DNA of 53,601 bases from Lysobacterales bacterium (GCA_022844135.1 JALHMG010000009.1:87795-141395), one strand, 5' to 3'. Shown: positions 40,243-50,655, numbered from the stretch's first letter. Numbers and translations: made by a program. The notes: a model not told the origin generated them from the sequence alone.

Positions 40243-42936
40243 ATGATCAATGCCATCCTGACTCGCCTGTTCGGCAGTCGCAACGACCGCCTCGTCAAGG
40301 GCATGCGCAAGACGGTAGCGGAGATCAATGCGCTGGAGCCGAGTTTTCAGGCGTTGAGCGACGAGGCGCTGCGCGCTAAAACCGAGGAGTTCAGGGACCG
40401 ATTGGCCAAGGGTGCCAAGCTCGATTCCTTACTGCCCGAGGCCTTCGCTGCGGTGCGCGAGGCCGCCCGGCGCACGCTCGGCTTGCGCCATTACGACGTG
40501 CAGCTGATCGGCGGCATGGTTTTGCACCAAGGCAAGATTGCGGAAATGCGCACCGGCGAGGGCAAAACCCTGGTCGCAACGCTGCCGGTGTACTTGAACG
40601 CACTCGAAGGCAAGGGCGTGCATGTGGTGACGGTGAACGATTACCTCGCCAAACGCGATGCCGCATGGATGGGGCCGGTGTACGCGGCACTCGGTATGAG
40701 CGTTGGCGTGATCGTTCCCGGCCAGAGCTCGGACAGTAAGCGCCAAGCTTACGCCTGCGATATTTCCTATGGCACCAACAACGAGTACGGCTTCGACTAT
40801 CTGCGCACCAATATGGCGTTCTCGCCAGCCGATCGATTGCAGCGCCTGCCGCACTACGCGATCGTCGACGAGGTCGATTCGATCCTGATCGACGAGGCGC
40901 GCACGCCGCTGATCATCTCCGGTCCGGCGGACGAGTCGCCGGAGTTGTACGTCAAGATCAACCGCGTCACGCCCAAACTGGTGCGACAGAAAGCCGAGGA
41001 CAGCGACGGCGATTTCTGGGTCGACGAAAAAGCCAAGCAAGTACATCTGTCCGAAGCCGGCATGGCGCACGTCGAACAGGTATTGCGCGACGCTGGAATC
41101 CTGGACTCGGAAAGCGGCCTTTACGACGTGCAGAACCTGGCGGTTGTGCACCATCTGAACGCGGCGCTGCGCGCCCACAACATTTACCAGCGCGATGTCG
41201 ATTACATCGTGCGCGATGGCGAAGTGATCATCGTCGATGAGTTCACCGGCCGTACCTTGCCTGGCCGCCGCTGGAGCGACGGTCTGCATCAGGCGGTCGA
41301 AGCCAAAGAAAACGTGCCGATCCAGCGCGAGAACCAGACGCTCGCATCGATCACCTTCCAGAACTACTTCCGCCTGTACAAGAAGCTTGCCGGCATGACC
41401 GGCACAGCCGATACCGAGGCCTTCGAATTCCAGTCGATTTATGGACTCGAAGTGGTCGTCATCCCGACGCATCGACCGATGATCCGCAAGGACGCCACGG
41501 ATCTGGTGTTCCTGACGCGCAAAGACAAGTACGTCGCGATCATCGAAGACATCCGCGAGCGCCGCAAGATTCAACAACCGGTGCTGGTCGGCACCACCTC
41601 GATCGAGATCTCGGAAGTGATCTCGCAGCAGCTCAAGAAAGAAGGCATTCCGCACGAGGTGTTGAATGCCAAGCAGCACGAACGTGAGGCGCATATCGTT
41701 GCCCAGGCCGGTCGGCCGGGCGCGGTGACCATCGCCACCAATATGGCTGGTCGCGGTACCGATATCGTGCTCGGTGGCAGCCTGGAGGCGGAACTGCATG
41801 GCCTCGGGCCCGAAGCGACCGATGCGCAGAAGGAGGCCGTGCGCGCCGAATGGAAGCTGCGCCACGAAGCGGTGCTGAAAAGCGGCGGACTGCATATCGT
41901 CGGCACCGAGCGTCACGAATCGCGGCGTATCGACAACCAGCTGCGCGGCCGCTCCGGCCGGCAGGGCGATCCAGGCTCCTCGCGCTTCTACCTGGCTTTC
42001 GAAGACAGTCTGATGCGCATCTTCGCCTCCGATCGTCTCGCCAACCTGATGCAGAAGCTGGGTATGAAAGAGGGCGAGGCGATCGAGCATCCGCTGGTCA
42101 ATCGCGCCATCGAGAACGCACAGCGCAAGGTCGAAGCGCATAACTTCGATATCCGCAAGCACCTGCTGGATTTCGACGACGTCGCCAACGATCAGCGCAA
42201 GGTGATCTATGAGCAGCGCAATGAGTTGATGGACGCGCAGGACGTGCAGGAAATGCTGGTGCAGGTGCGCCAGGACGTCGTGCGCGCGCTGACCCACGAG
42301 CATGTGCCGCCCGACTCGATCGACGAGAGCTGGGATCTCGACAGTTTGAAAAAGGCGCTACAGGACGATCTTGGTGTCGAGATCGAGCCGCGCAGCTGGG
42401 TCAAAGAGAACGCCGACATCAACGCTGAAGGCATTGCCGAAAAGGTCATCGAAGCGGTCGACCGCCACTTCCGCGAACGCGAGGCGGTGATGGGTTCGGA
42501 GGTGACGCGCATGGCCGAGAAGGCGATCTTGCTGAACGTGCTCGACTCCCAATGGAAGGATCATCTGGCGCGCATGGATTATTTGCGCCAGGGCATCCAC
42601 TTGCGCGGCTACGCGCAAAAACAGCCCAAGCAGGAGTTCAAGCGCGAAGCCTTCGAGCTGTTCCAGCAACTGCTGGAGCGCGTCAAGAGCGAGACCGTGA
42701 AGCTGCTGGCACGCGTCAGGGTGCGCTCGGAAAACGACATCAACGAGGTCGAAGCGCAGCGCCGGCAGGCGCCGCCGATGCAGTTCCAGCATGCCGACGC
42801 GGGCGGCTACAGCGCCGACGAGGAAGCTGCCGAACAAGTGGCCATCGGTAATGTACCAAAGGTTGGTCGTAACGATCCCTGTCCATGTGGCTCGGGCAAG
42901 AAGTACAAGCAGTGTCACGGGCGGCTTGAGGCCTGA
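40243..42936 (+). CDS. secA: Protein translocase ATPase SecA
   Basis: SecA drives preproteins through SecYEG. The 897-aa protein has the DEAD motor: Walker [15 protein letters not shown] (about 100), [30 protein letters not shown] and [19 protein letters not shown]. The C-terminal zinc-binding SEC-C motif [16 protein letters not shown] is intact. The ATG at 40243 ([16 protein letters not shown]) is the standard start. The frame is open 40 codons upstream but not conserved-looking. A heptad-repeat tract begins two bases after its stop. Confidence 0.97.
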   Translation: MINAILTRLFGSRNDRLVKGMRKTVAEINALEPSFQALSDEALRAKTEEFRDRLAKGAKLDSLLPEAFAAVREAARRTLGLRHYDVQLIGGMVLHQGKIAEMRTGEGKTLVATLPVYLNALEGKGVHVVTVNDYLAKRDAAWMGPVYAALGMSVGVIVPGQSSDSKRQAYACDISYGTNNEYGFDYLRTNMAFSPADRLQRLPHYAIVDEVDSILIDEARTPLIISGPADESPELYVKINRVTPKLVRQKAEDSDGDFWVDEKAKQVHLSEAGMAHVEQVLRDAGILDSESGLYDVQNLAVVHHLNAALRAHNIYQRDVDYIVRDGEVIIVDEFTGRTLPGRRWSDGLHQAVEAKENVPIQRENQTLASITFQNYFRLYKKLAGMTGTADTEAFEFQSIYGLEVVVIPTHRPMIRKDATDLVFLTRKDKYVAIIEDIRERRKIQQPVLVGTTSIEISEVISQQLKKEGIPHEVLNAKQHEREAHIVAQAGRPGAVTIATNMAGRGTDIVLGGSLEAELHGLGPEATDAQKEAVRAEWKLRHEAVLKSGGLHIVGTERHESRRIDNQLRGRSGRQGDPGSSRFYLAFEDSLMRIFASDRLANLMQKLGMKEGEAIEHPLVNRAIENAQRKVEAHNFDIRKHLLDFDDVANDQRKVIYEQRNELMDAQDVQEMLVQVRQDVVRALTHEHVPPDSIDESWDLDSLKKALQDDLGVEIEPRSWVKENADINAEGIAEKVIEAVDRHFREREAVMGSEVTRMAEKAILLNVLDSQWKDHLARMDYLRQGIHLRGYAQKQPKQEFKREAFELFQQLLERVKSETVKLLARVRVRSENDINEVEAQRRQAPPMQFQHADAGGYSADEEAAEQVAIGNVPKVGRNDPCPCGSGKKYKQCHGRLEA

Positions 42937-42938
42937 CA

Positions 42939-42970
42939 GCGGGTTCTTGGCTGTTGGTTTCTGGTTCTCG
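42939..42970 (-). repeat. Heptad tract after the secA stop
   Basis: GCGGGTT, CTTGGCT, GTTGGTT, TCTGGTT in 7-base register on the plus strand, beginning two bases after the TGA. The same order (GCGGGTG, CTTGGTT, GTTGGTT) follows the cysH stop on its coding strand. Confidence 0.75.
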
Positions 42971-43055
42971 GAGCATGCACACCAGCGCGAAGATCCGCGC
43001 TCGGAGCGCGCGCCGATGCCGAGGTTAGCTATGCAGTTGATCGCGGAGTTCATCC

Positions 43056-43985
43056 GTGATTGAGGTCGTCGCCGGCGTGTTGCATCGCGATGGCCGCGTG
43101 TTGATCGCAAAGCGGCCTGCGCACAAACGGCACGGCGGGTTATGGGAGTTTCCTGGCGGCAAGATCGAGTCCGGTGAAGATGCGCATATGGCGCTGGTGC
43201 GCGAGTTGCGCGAAGAGCTGGGGATCGAGATCGCCGCCAGCGCGCCGTTGGTATCGGTTCGCGATGGGCATATCGCGCTAAACGCGCGCCGCGTTGAGGT
43301 ATTCGTGGGCGAGCCGCACGCGTTGGAGCACGATGAAGTCGTCTGGGCTCAGCCGCGCGAGCTGCTGCGCTACGCAATGCCGCCGGTCGACCGCCCGGTC
43401 CGTGCGCGCCTGGTGTGCGGTCCACGTTGGCTGATCACGCCAGAACCTGAATCGCTCAACTGCGAAGCCTGGCTGAGTCGCTGGCTGCCAGCTTTGCGCT
43501 TGCCGGAGCCGCCGGATCTCATCAGCGTGCGCACCAAGTCCTTGGGTGAAGCAGAGCGCGCCTACTTTGCAGCGCAGGCGCTGACAGCCGTGCGGCGGCT
43601 ATCGAGCACGATTGCGCTGCTGCGCCACACGGACCAACCGATTAGCGAGCTGCACGGCTTTGACGGCGCACACTTCAGCCAGTCGGCGGCGCGCGCGTGC
43701 GCATCGCGACCGCCCGAATCGCAACTGCTTGCCATCTCTACGCACAATGGCGACGAACTCGACCACGCCGAATGTATCGGAGCCGATCTGGTGTGCCTGG
43801 GCCCCGTGCAGTCGACCGCCTCGCACCCGGAAGCCACGCCGATAGGCTGGCCCGCTTTCGCAGCGCTCGCACGCAATCGCGCCTTGCCCGTCTACGCCCT
43901 CGGCGGTGTCGCCATCGACCAGCTGCTGCTGGCACGGCAACACGGCGCACATGGAACAGCCGCGATCCGCGGCTGGTTGCGCTGA
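43056..43985 (+). CDS. MutT-type Nudix hydrolase fused to a ThiE-like domain
   Basis: The 309-aa protein has an N-terminal Nudix domain with a complete Nudix box (GGKIESGEDAHMALVREL followed by REELGI, residues about 34-57), as in 8-oxo-dGTP diphosphatase MutT. The C-terminal half (about 150-309) is a thiamine-phosphate-synthase-like TIM barrel (for example GADLVCLGPVQSTASHP and PVYALGGVAI). This pairing is known in gammaproteobacteria such as Pseudomonas and Xanthomonas; the role of the second half is unclear. The start is GTG at 43056. It lies 119 bp after secA, where mutT is often found. Confidence 0.92.
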   Translation: MIEVVAGVLHRDGRVLIAKRPAHKRHGGLWEFPGGKIESGEDAHMALVRELREELGIEIAASAPLVSVRDGHIALNARRVEVFVGEPHALEHDEVVWAQPRELLRYAMPPVDRPVRARLVCGPRWLITPEPESLNCEAWLSRWLPALRLPEPPDLISVRTKSLGEAERAYFAAQALTAVRRLSSTIALLRHTDQPISELHGFDGAHFSQSAARACASRPPESQLLAISTHNGDELDHAECIGADLVCLGPVQSTASHPEATPIGWPAFAALARNRALPVYALGGVAIDQLLLARQHGAHGTAAIRGWLR

Positions 43986-43995
43986 TCGCGGACGC

Positions 43996-45213
43996 TCAGA
44001 GCGCCAGCGCCGCTTCTAACACCACGTCGGCGCCGACGCGCATAGCGACCCACGATGGGCGCGCTGCGAGGTCCGGATCGAGCGCCGCCATTCGACCCCG
44101 CGCATCGTTCGGCGCCAGCGTGAAGCGCCGACTGCTGTAGGTCATGCGCCGGCCGCTGGGTAAGGTCAGTTGCCGTACCTCTCCAAAGTGATTGAGCGCG
44201 GTGCCGGCGATCTCGCCGACCACGATTGCGCCAAAGTCCTGGCGCAAACTGAAAGCGTTGAGCAGCGCCGAGGACTGCGTGCCGGCGTTGGTGAGTACGC
44301 GAATCGCACCCTGCGCACGCAGCGCGCTGAGCTCGCGAAGCGCAGCAATCACCGGCAGCAGCAGCGAAGAATCGCCGCCACCGTTGCCGCGCATATCGAT
44401 CACCGCGCGCCGCGCCGACACATCCCGGGCGCTCTGCCGGGCCGCATTGGCGAGCTGCGATATGCTCATGGTTGGATCGACGTTGCAGCGCCGATACACC
44501 ACAACGACACTGGCATCCACGGCACGCGTCAGCACGTGATAATTGCGCTCTGGCGATTGCTCTATGGCCAGCCCCGGGCGCAGTCCGGCCGCAACCTCGG
44601 TCACAGTCGGCGTGGCGTTCGTCAGCGGCACCAGGGCGGTCCGCAGTCCCTTGTCGAGGCCGCGGGTCATGGTCAATTCCACCTGATCGCCGGCCAGCCG
44701 CAAGTGTTGGTACAACGCCCCGCTGTGAACCAGCGTGCGGCGAAAATGGGCATCGAATTCGGCTTCCAGCGGATAGGCCGCAAACGCCCGCGCTTCTGCG
44801 TGCAGTTGCTCGGGGGTCGACCCGCCGATGCGCAACACGCGCATTCCCAACAGGTCCGCCAGCTCCAGGCTGGCGGCGGTGACGAACCAGCCCTCGTCGA
44901 AGGCCTGCAACTGCAAAGGCAGGCGTAACGCCAGAAGCTCGGGCAAACTGACCGTCGTGTGCAGATCGCCCACGGCGCCGACCATGCGCTGGAAGGCCAG
45001 CGCCGCCGCCGCTTCGCCCTGCGCAGTGCGCTTCTCGGCGTCCGCCAGCAGGCCGTCCAGTTGCGTTGGCCCTACCAGCTCGTAGGGCGCGATATGGCGA
45101 TTGATCTCGCTGCGAAAGGCGCGCAAATCGGCCTGCTGCACGTCGGCGCGCGCCGGAAGGCTCGCGCACGCCGCCGCCGCGACGATGCCCGTCAATGCTT
45201 GCCGTCGCTGCAT
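43996..45213 (-). CDS. S41-family peptidase-like protein, exported
   Basis: The 405-aa protein starts with MQRRQALTGIVAAAACASL, a signal peptide with twin arginines, so Tat export is possible. The C-terminal part has the S41 core: VIDMRGNGGGDSSLLLP (about 280), then TNAGTQSSALLNAF, where the catalytic serine is expected, and VVGEIAGTAL. No PDZ domain was seen. The start at 45213 has a good Shine-Dalgarno sequence (GGAGAGG). An upstream extension without those features was dropped. It is convergent with mutT/thiE at 10 bp. The substrate is unknown, and the catalytic lysine/glutamate was not placed. Confidence 0.75.
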   Translation of the reverse strand: MQRRQALTGIVAAAACASLPARADVQQADLRAFRSEINRHIAPYELVGPTQLDGLLADAEKRTAQGEAAAALAFQRMVGAVGDLHTTVSLPELLALRLPLQLQAFDEGWFVTAASLELADLLGMRVLRIGGSTPEQLHAEARAFAAYPLEAEFDAHFRRTLVHSGALYQHLRLAGDQVELTMTRGLDKGLRTALVPLTNATPTVTEVAAGLRPGLAIEQSPERNYHVLTRAVDASVVVVYRRCNVDPTMSISQLANAARQSARDVSARRAVIDMRGNGGGDSSLLLPVIAALRELSALRAQGAIRVLTNAGTQSSALLNAFSLRQDFGAIVVGEIAGTALNHFGEVRQLTLPSGRRMTYSSRRFTLAPNDARGRMAALDPDLAARPSWVAMRVGADVVLEAALAL

Positions 45214-45430
45214 TTGACCTCTCCAGTTGTGAGACACCCGAGTTACGAGTGCGACGCAACGGCCGGATGCAGGCCGTTGACCGCTCGGCGATTCCTTTGC
45301 CAAACTAAGCCCATCTTGGTCCGTCGACCATCCCAAGCTTTGCGATTTCTGGATTCACATCGGCGCTGGATTCGAACCAGCGGCACACCGCCGCAGCGCT
45401 GTTGTTGTTCACTGCAAGAGCGAGGGAAAC

Positions 45431-46000
45431 ATGCCGGAAACCATACTCACAGAAGCCACTGAAACCGCCCTGTGGCATGCGCTGGTGCGCGATGCCGAGA
45501 CGCGCGCTTCGCGCAATTTGGGCGAAACGCTTGAGAGCTACCTGGTGTTCACGCTGATGCGCCATCAGCAGGACACCGGCCTGGGGCACAAGGTGATGGC
45601 GCTGGAGTGGTTGCAGGCGCAGGTACAGCAAGGTCGCGCCCGCGACGGCAATTTGCGGGATGTCGGCGATGGCTGTCTGTTGATTGCCGGTCTGTATCCC
45701 GAGCGCGCCGAGCAGCGCGTGTCGGTGGGCTACTTTCAGGATCTGGGGCGCGTCGCTTATCAGCATCTGGCGGAACGCAGTCATGCCGGGCTGATGCAAC
45801 TGTTTCAGACGCTGGCCAGCGCCTTTGCCGAACTGGTGCGCGTGCTCTTCGAGGTCAGGCGCCTGGCGTCGCCGCCGGCGCCGCTTGAGCCCGGGCTGGC
45901 ATACGCATGGTGCGAATCGGGGGCCGGCATCGATCAGCGCCGCGCCGCCGAGGTCTTTCCGGGCGCCATTCTGATGGCACCGGTCGCCACCCGGCAGTGA
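45431..46000 (+). CDS. Conserved-looking hypothetical protein
   Basis: The 189-aa protein is soluble and helical, with no signal peptide or membrane segment (for example WHALVRDAETRASRNLGETLESYLVFTLMRH, shown in part). No family is recognised. Shine-Dalgarno GAGGGA precedes the ATG at 45431, and codon use matches its neighbours, which supports it as a real gene. It stands alone on the plus strand between an exported S41-like protein and a sulfatase. The following gap 46001-46281 holds the sulfatase leader only. Confidence 0.6.
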   Translation: MPETILTEATETALWHALVRDAETRASRNLGETLESYLVFTLMRHQQDTGLGHKVMALEWLQAQVQQGRARDGNLRDVGDGCLLIAGLYPERAEQRVSVGYFQDLGRVAYQHLAERSHAGLMQLFQTLASAFAELVRVLFEVRRLASPPAPLEPGLAYAWCESGAGIDQRRAAEVFPGAILMAPVATRQ

Positions 46001-46281
46001 ACGCAAATTGAAGCCGGAAGTTTAGGCGCGCGCTGCTCAGCTCTTTCGCAGCGCCGATCGCGTCTTGCGTTGTTGGGCGGTGCGCGTCGCGAAGCTCCGA
46101 CCCACGAGCACGCAGCAGTTGCCGGACGCTGGGCCGCAAGGATCTCAGCGTTCGGTGAGAATCTGCGAGAAATGACGGCCACACAAATGATGCATTTGCT
46201 GGGAGGATCGCGACCCAAGAAATCGGCGGCGGGCTTTGCGCTGCCGAACGGGCGCCAACTCCAACTCTCTGAGAGGGGCTT

Positions 46282-48411
46282 ATGCAGACCAAGACATCAC
46301 AACAGCCATCGGGTACGGACGGCGACGACACCCATCCGAAGATCGAGCAGGCGCAAGAGAAGATCGCCGAGCGCAAAGCGCGACCGAATATCTTGATGAT
46401 CATGGTCGATCAGTTGTACTACCCGCAGCTGCGCGACGGCGATGGCGGAATGGAGAAGGGTATCCAGCAAGTGCTGAGCTTTCTGGGCGATATCGACCCG
46501 GCGACCAACCCCTGGGCGCAGTACTTTCCTGGATTCTGCAAACTGCGCGAGTACGCTGTGGTGTTCGACGATCACACGATCGCCGAGTCCGCTTGCATTC
46601 CGAGTCGCGCCAGCATCATGACCGGTCAGTACGGCCCACGCACCGGCGTGACGCAAACCGATGGCTTGTTCAAGAGCGGCGATGCGCAGAACTTCCCTTG
46701 GCTCAGGGCCGATGGCGCGCCCACTGCGGGCGACTATTTCCGCCAGATTGGCTACACCACGCACTATTTCGGCAAGTGGCACGTGAGCGACCCGCCGGAA
46801 CACACGCTGGAAGGATTTGGTTTCGGCGACTGGGAATTGTCGTGGCCGGAACCGCACGGTGCTTTGACCAATAACATGGGCGCCTATCGCGACTACCAGT
46901 TCGCTGATCTGGCCTGCAGCTTTCTGCGCAACCGAGCGCTCGGCGTGCCTTACTCGCGCAGCAGCGGGCGCGTATCGGCCAATCACCCATTGAGCCCGAT
47001 CACGCCCGCGCCGGCGCCGTTCTTCGCCGTGTGCTCTTTCACGAATCCTCACGATATCGCCACCTACCCAACGCTGCCCCGTGCGCTCAATCCGCAGTTT
47101 CCGGACGATCAGAAACTTCAGCAACCGCGTAAGGGTCCCGGCGACTCCGTTCCGGTGCCGCTGCCCGGAACCCTGAGCGCCGAGCCGAACAACGGCACCT
47201 TCCGGATCCCGATGAATCCGCTCGGCCTGCCGCAACAATGCGCCAGCCCTACGGCGACCCAGAATGAGGATCTGCTGAGCAACAATAAACCGAGCGCGCA
47301 GTACGACTATTCCTACAAGGTGGCCTTGGGGCTCGCGGCAAAGACGGGCCTCAGCATTGCCGACGCGATCGGCGGCGATGCGCAGACGGTGCTGGAGAAT
47401 GCGGTCAAGGCGACCCTCGGCATTCCCATTCCGTTTCAGTTGCAGGAGGACGCGAGCGGCGCCGCCACCGGCTTTCTTCAGTACTATGCGTACATGATTT
47501 CGATGGTCGATCGGCACATTCTGCGCGTGCTGCAGACCCTTGAGGACGTGGGGTTACGCAAAAACACGGTGGTGGTGTTCTGCTCCGATCACGGCGAATA
47601 CGGCGCAGCGCACGGGATGATGATCGAGAAGTGGCACGGCGCCTATCAGGAGACCGTGCATGTACCGTTCCTCATCAGCGCCGAGGCGTACAACGACGAC
47701 CGCAATCGACCGCTGCGCGTGCAGGCGCAGACCAGCCATATCGATATTCTGCCGACGCTGCTGGCGCTCGCGGGAACCGATCGCAATGGCATCGAGCTGG
47801 CGCGGCGCAATCTGTCGAAGACGCATACCGCAGCGCCTCTGCCTGGCGCCGATCTGGTGCCGCTGATCGCCACCGGCGGCGGGCCGGTCATCGGTCCAGA
47901 TGGTCGCGAGCGCAAAGGGGTGCTGTTCGCCACCGACGACATGATTACCGAGCCCCTGCCGATCGACGACGACCCGCACAATGTGCAATCGCAGCGGCAG
48001 TACGCGGTCTTCCTCGCCACGGTCGATGTTTTGCGGACGCCGCCGGCGGCTGGCGAACCACCTCACCGCTACCGTCCGAACCTCGCGCCGGGGCCGGTGC
48101 GGCAACCCGCACACGTTCGCGCGCTGCGCTCGGGCGATTGGAAATTGGTGCGCTTTTGCGATCCCTGGAGCGAGCGCCCGGCGCCGGACGAATGGGAGCT
48201 CTACAATCTCGCGCTCGATCCCATCGAGAACATCAACCTGCTGGTTTACAACGGCGTTTTCCCCACGCCCATCGCACCTGAAAAGCTGCCAGGTCAGTTG
48301 ACCCGCGACGATGTTGCTGCCGTCGCGATGGACCTGCGCGCAGAGCTGCGGCGCCAGGAGACGGCATGCCTGTCGCCTTATCCCAGCGCGCACCCATCGG
48401 GACGGTTTTAG
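46282..48411 (+). CDS. Type I sulfatase (formylglycine-dependent)
   Basis: The 709-aa protein is an alkaline-phosphatase-fold sulfatase. PNILMIMVDQL near residue 35 supplies the metal Asp43. CIPSRASIMTG at 105-115 is the C-x-P-S-R signature in which Cys105 becomes formylglycine. FCSDHGEYGAAHG (about 433) supplies further metal ligands. It is longer than typical (about 500 aa), with proline-rich insertions around 235-310. No signal peptide is visible, which is odd for a sulfatase. No formylglycine-generating enzyme is in the window. The substrate is unknown. The Shine-Dalgarno sequence is GAGAGGGG before the ATG. Confidence 0.88.
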   Translation: MQTKTSQQPSGTDGDDTHPKIEQAQEKIAERKARPNILMIMVDQLYYPQLRDGDGGMEKGIQQVLSFLGDIDPATNPWAQYFPGFCKLREYAVVFDDHTIAESACIPSRASIMTGQYGPRTGVTQTDGLFKSGDAQNFPWLRADGAPTAGDYFRQIGYTTHYFGKWHVSDPPEHTLEGFGFGDWELSWPEPHGALTNNMGAYRDYQFADLACSFLRNRALGVPYSRSSGRVSANHPLSPITPAPAPFFAVCSFTNPHDIATYPTLPRALNPQFPDDQKLQQPRKGPGDSVPVPLPGTLSAEPNNGTFRIPMNPLGLPQQCASPTATQNEDLLSNNKPSAQYDYSYKVALGLAAKTGLSIADAIGGDAQTVLENAVKATLGIPIPFQLQEDASGAATGFLQYYAYMISMVDRHILRVLQTLEDVGLRKNTVVVFCSDHGEYGAAHGMMIEKWHGAYQETVHVPFLISAEAYNDDRNRPLRVQAQTSHIDILPTLLALAGTDRNGIELARRNLSKTHTAAPLPGADLVPLIATGGGPVIGPDGRERKGVLFATDDMITEPLPIDDDPHNVQSQRQYAVFLATVDVLRTPPAAGEPPHRYRPNLAPGPVRQPAHVRALRSGDWKLVRFCDPWSERPAPDEWELYNLALDPIENINLLVYNGVFPTPIAPEKLPGQLTRDDVAAVAMDLRAELRRQETACLSPYPSAHPSGRF

Positions 48412-48500
48412 TCCGGACTCCTCAAAGCTCGACGTTGGACATGGGGATGCGCATCGCTCGCGCAGCGCAAGCTTGCCAACCTCCGCAGATAACTCGCGGG

Positions 48501-48754
48501 CTAGCCCGGATATTTCACGAGGTCGCGAGGAAATGGCTTGATTTCGTTGTAACGGCGCTGAAATCTTCGAATTGGTTGAATTGACAGACTGTCCGCTGCC
48601 ATTTCCTCGCTAACGCGGCCCTCGCTCGTTCTTTGCGCCGGACTCTTCGTTGCTCGTCGTCGCAATGGAACAACCATTCCTCCTCCTCCCGCCTCGATTC
48701 CGGCGCAAATCCCTTCGCGATCTTCCGCGTTTCCTCATGAAATATCCGGGCTAG
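48501..48754 (-). mobile_element. MITE copy B (254 bp)
   Basis: Same length and opposite orientation to copy A. The terminal repeats (CTAGCCCGGATATTTCACG at the left; CCGGGCTAG at the right) differ at one base. CTAG flanks both ends. The right CTAG contains the stop codon of the serine hydrolase at 48751, so the insertion sits exactly at that gene's end. The region 48412-48500 before it shows nothing. Confidence 0.9.
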
Positions 48755-49815
48755 GGCCTTGGCATGCCGCGTGGCGCTTGCGGCGTGCATGCCTCCCCGA
48801 ATAGCACTCCGTTCAAGGCCTGAGCCATCATCTCGCCAGTCGGCGGATCGAAGTTCGACAGCACGATCAGCCAGGAATTGCGCTCGGGATAAACCCAGAA
48901 AACGGCGTTGCTACCGACCGATCCGCCAGCTTGCCCAATCCGCCAGGTCTGCGAGCGGCGAGGAAATACAGCGGCCTTGGTCTTCGCGGTGAGCAATTGG
49001 TTGCCGATTAACGCCGACGCGAAGACCTGAAGATCAGATGCGCTGCTCAAGGCATCGCCGGCACTCGACGCCTTGAACTCCGGGAACTCCATGCGTGGTT
49101 GCGGCCGCTCCGCCGGGGGCTGTCCGGGCCCGGCCATGCGGGTCAACGGCACTGCCGCATCTGCGCCGGGCTCGAAGCTCGAAGAACGCATGCCCAGCGC
49201 CTTGAAGATCTGTTTCTCCACATAACTGCGGTAGTTTTCTCCTGCGGCCGATTCGATCACCGCACCCAGGAGCAAATAACCGCCGTTGGAGTACTGCTCC
49301 TGACTGCCGGGCGCAAAACTCAACGGTTTGGCCGCCACCAGTGCGACGACATCGCGCGCGGCCTTGGCACCCGCCATCGTCGGCGCGTCGGCAAGATCGG
49401 GCCGCGTCATCGGCGCCACACCTGAGCGATGGGCCAGCAGGTGCGCAATCTCGATGGCATCGAAGGCGCTGGGCAACTCGGGCAGGTGCTGACGTACCGA
49501 GTCATCGAGCTGCAATTTGCCGGCGTCGACCAGCAAACCGATGGCCACCTGCGTGTATACCTTTCCAACGGACGCCAGGCGAAACGGTGTGTCTTGTGCG
49601 ATCGCCGCATTGCCTTGATCGGCGAAACCGATGGCCTTCTCAAAGCGCTGCTTGCCATTGCCCGCGGCAACGATCCCGCTGAAGGGCGCTTGCTGCAATT
49701 GTTCGGCTACGCATTTATCCAGCGCCGACTCCAGCGATCCGCCAGTCACGGCTTCCGACGCGATCGAAACCGACGCAATCGCCAGCGCACACAAAGTAAA
49801 AGCTAAATGCCGCAT
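48751..49815 (-). CDS. Beta-lactamase-family (class C/esterase-type) serine hydrolase
   Basis: The 354-aa exported protein has a signal peptide (MRHLAFTLCALAIASVSIAS). The catalytic Ser-x-x-Lys is S82-V-G-K85, and the second motif is the Tyr-x-Asn in QYSNGGYLLLG (about 175). It may be a D-Ala-D-Ala carboxypeptidase, esterase or beta-lactamase-like enzyme; the exact reaction is not deducible. The ATG at 49815 is chosen because upstream codons lack any signal and overlap the operator-like repeat. The stop TAG lies in the CTAG at the MITE B border. The gene is divergent from a regulator gene. Confidence 0.85.
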   Translation of the reverse strand: MRHLAFTLCALAIASVSIASEAVTGGSLESALDKCVAEQLQQAPFSGIVAAGNGKQRFEKAIGFADQGNAAIAQDTPFRLASVGKVYTQVAIGLLVDAGKLQLDDSVRQHLPELPSAFDAIEIAHLLAHRSGVAPMTRPDLADAPTMAGAKAARDVVALVAAKPLSFAPGSQEQYSNGGYLLLGAVIESAAGENYRSYVEKQIFKALGMRSSSFEPGADAAVPLTRMAGPGQPPAERPQPRMEFPEFKASSAGDALSSASDLQVFASALIGNQLLTAKTKAAVFPRRSQTWRIGQAGGSVGSNAVFWVYPERNSWLIVLSNFDPPTGEMMAQALNGVLFGEACTPQAPRGMPRP

Positions 49816-49860
49816 GAGAAAATCCTGCTGATCGAAAGTCGATGTCACTGTAGGATGCGC

Positions 49861-49894
49861 CCTACTCAACACGCAGCATGAAATCTTGAGTAGG
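49861..49894. promoter_or_regulatory. Inverted repeat between hydrolase and regulator genes
   Basis: CCTACTCAA (49861-49869) and its exact complement TTGAGTAGG (49886-49894) are separated by 16 bases. It lies in the divergent promoter region and is a good candidate operator for the neighbouring regulator. Confidence 0.45.
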
Positions 49895-49924
49895 CGTACA
49901 GGCAGCGAACAAAACCAGGTCACG

Positions 49925-50542
49925 GTGCGCGACCCGCGCGCGGCGGCGGTGTTTACCCACTCGCACTTGCGGCGGATTCTTCTGCAGTTTGCGCGGCAGC
50001 CGCGCGGCGTAGCCGACGTCGCCAACGAGCTGGATGTCGATCTCAAGCAACTGCACTACGCCGTGACGAGGTTATGCCGATTGCAACTGCTGAAGGTGGT
50101 CCAGGAGCGCAAGCGTGCCGGCCGCAGCATCAAGCTGTATCAGTGCACGGGGCAGAGCTATTTCATTCCGACGGCGGCGGCTCCCGAGCACTTCAGTAAA
50201 GGCCTCGCGAAAGAGCTGTACGACGCCATTGCCCGAGATGCCGCAGCGGCGGTCGATGGCATGCTGTTCTCGCTGGACGCGCAAGGAAGGGTCTCGGGCA
50301 GAGCTGTTGAAAGGCGTGGCGCCAGAGCCGTACTGATGGACAGCTGGCGAATTCTCCGGCTGAGCGCTTCGGCGGCGCGCCAACTCAAGCAGGAGCTGGC
50401 AAAGGTGCTCGATCGATTCCAAAACCAGGCGAGCAGTGGCGAACAGGTTTACCTGGTCCACGCCGGCATGGCGCGCCGGCCAGGCCACCGAGGAGCCATC
50501 GACAATCCGGCACTGGATGGCGATATCGAAATCCGCGACTGA
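49925..50542 (+). CDS. HTH transcriptional regulator (winged-helix, ArsR-like)
   Basis: A winged-helix DNA-binding region occupies residues about 6-70: HLRRILLQFARQPRGVADVA, ELDVDLKQLHYAVTRLCRLQ and LLKVVQERKRAGRSIKLYQ. The remaining part is helical and lacks a known ligand domain. The product is 205 aa from the GTG at 49925. A TTG at 49886 would add 13 residues but lies inside the inverted repeat, so the GTG is preferred. It is divergent from the serine hydrolase gene and probably controls it. Confidence 0.6.
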   Translation: MRDPRAAAVFTHSHLRRILLQFARQPRGVADVANELDVDLKQLHYAVTRLCRLQLLKVVQERKRAGRSIKLYQCTGQSYFIPTAAAPEHFSKGLAKELYDAIARDAAAAVDGMLFSLDAQGRVSGRAVERRGARAVLMDSWRILRLSASAARQLKQELAKVLDRFQNQASSGEQVYLVHAGMARRPGHRGAIDNPALDGDIEIRD

Positions 50543-50655
50543 CACGCGCAAAACACTCGACGCCAGAACGCCAGGCGCGAGCATTCGAATCCTTCGAATT
50601 CCTGTCCCGAATGAGCCATTCGCATTCGTCGTCGGCGACGAGACTTTCGGCACGG

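Noticed and set aside
38451-40328. Long arginine- and alanine-rich open frame on the minus strand over cysJ
   Set aside because: It is the shifted frame of cysJ, with composition typical of out-of-frame GC-rich DNA.
40429-42303. Long open frame antisense to secA
   Set aside because: High GC gives long antisense frames; secA is certain and the antisense product has no recognisable features.
46070-46396. Small open frame overlapping the sulfatase start
   Set aside because: Overlaps the real start in another frame and has no recognisable features.
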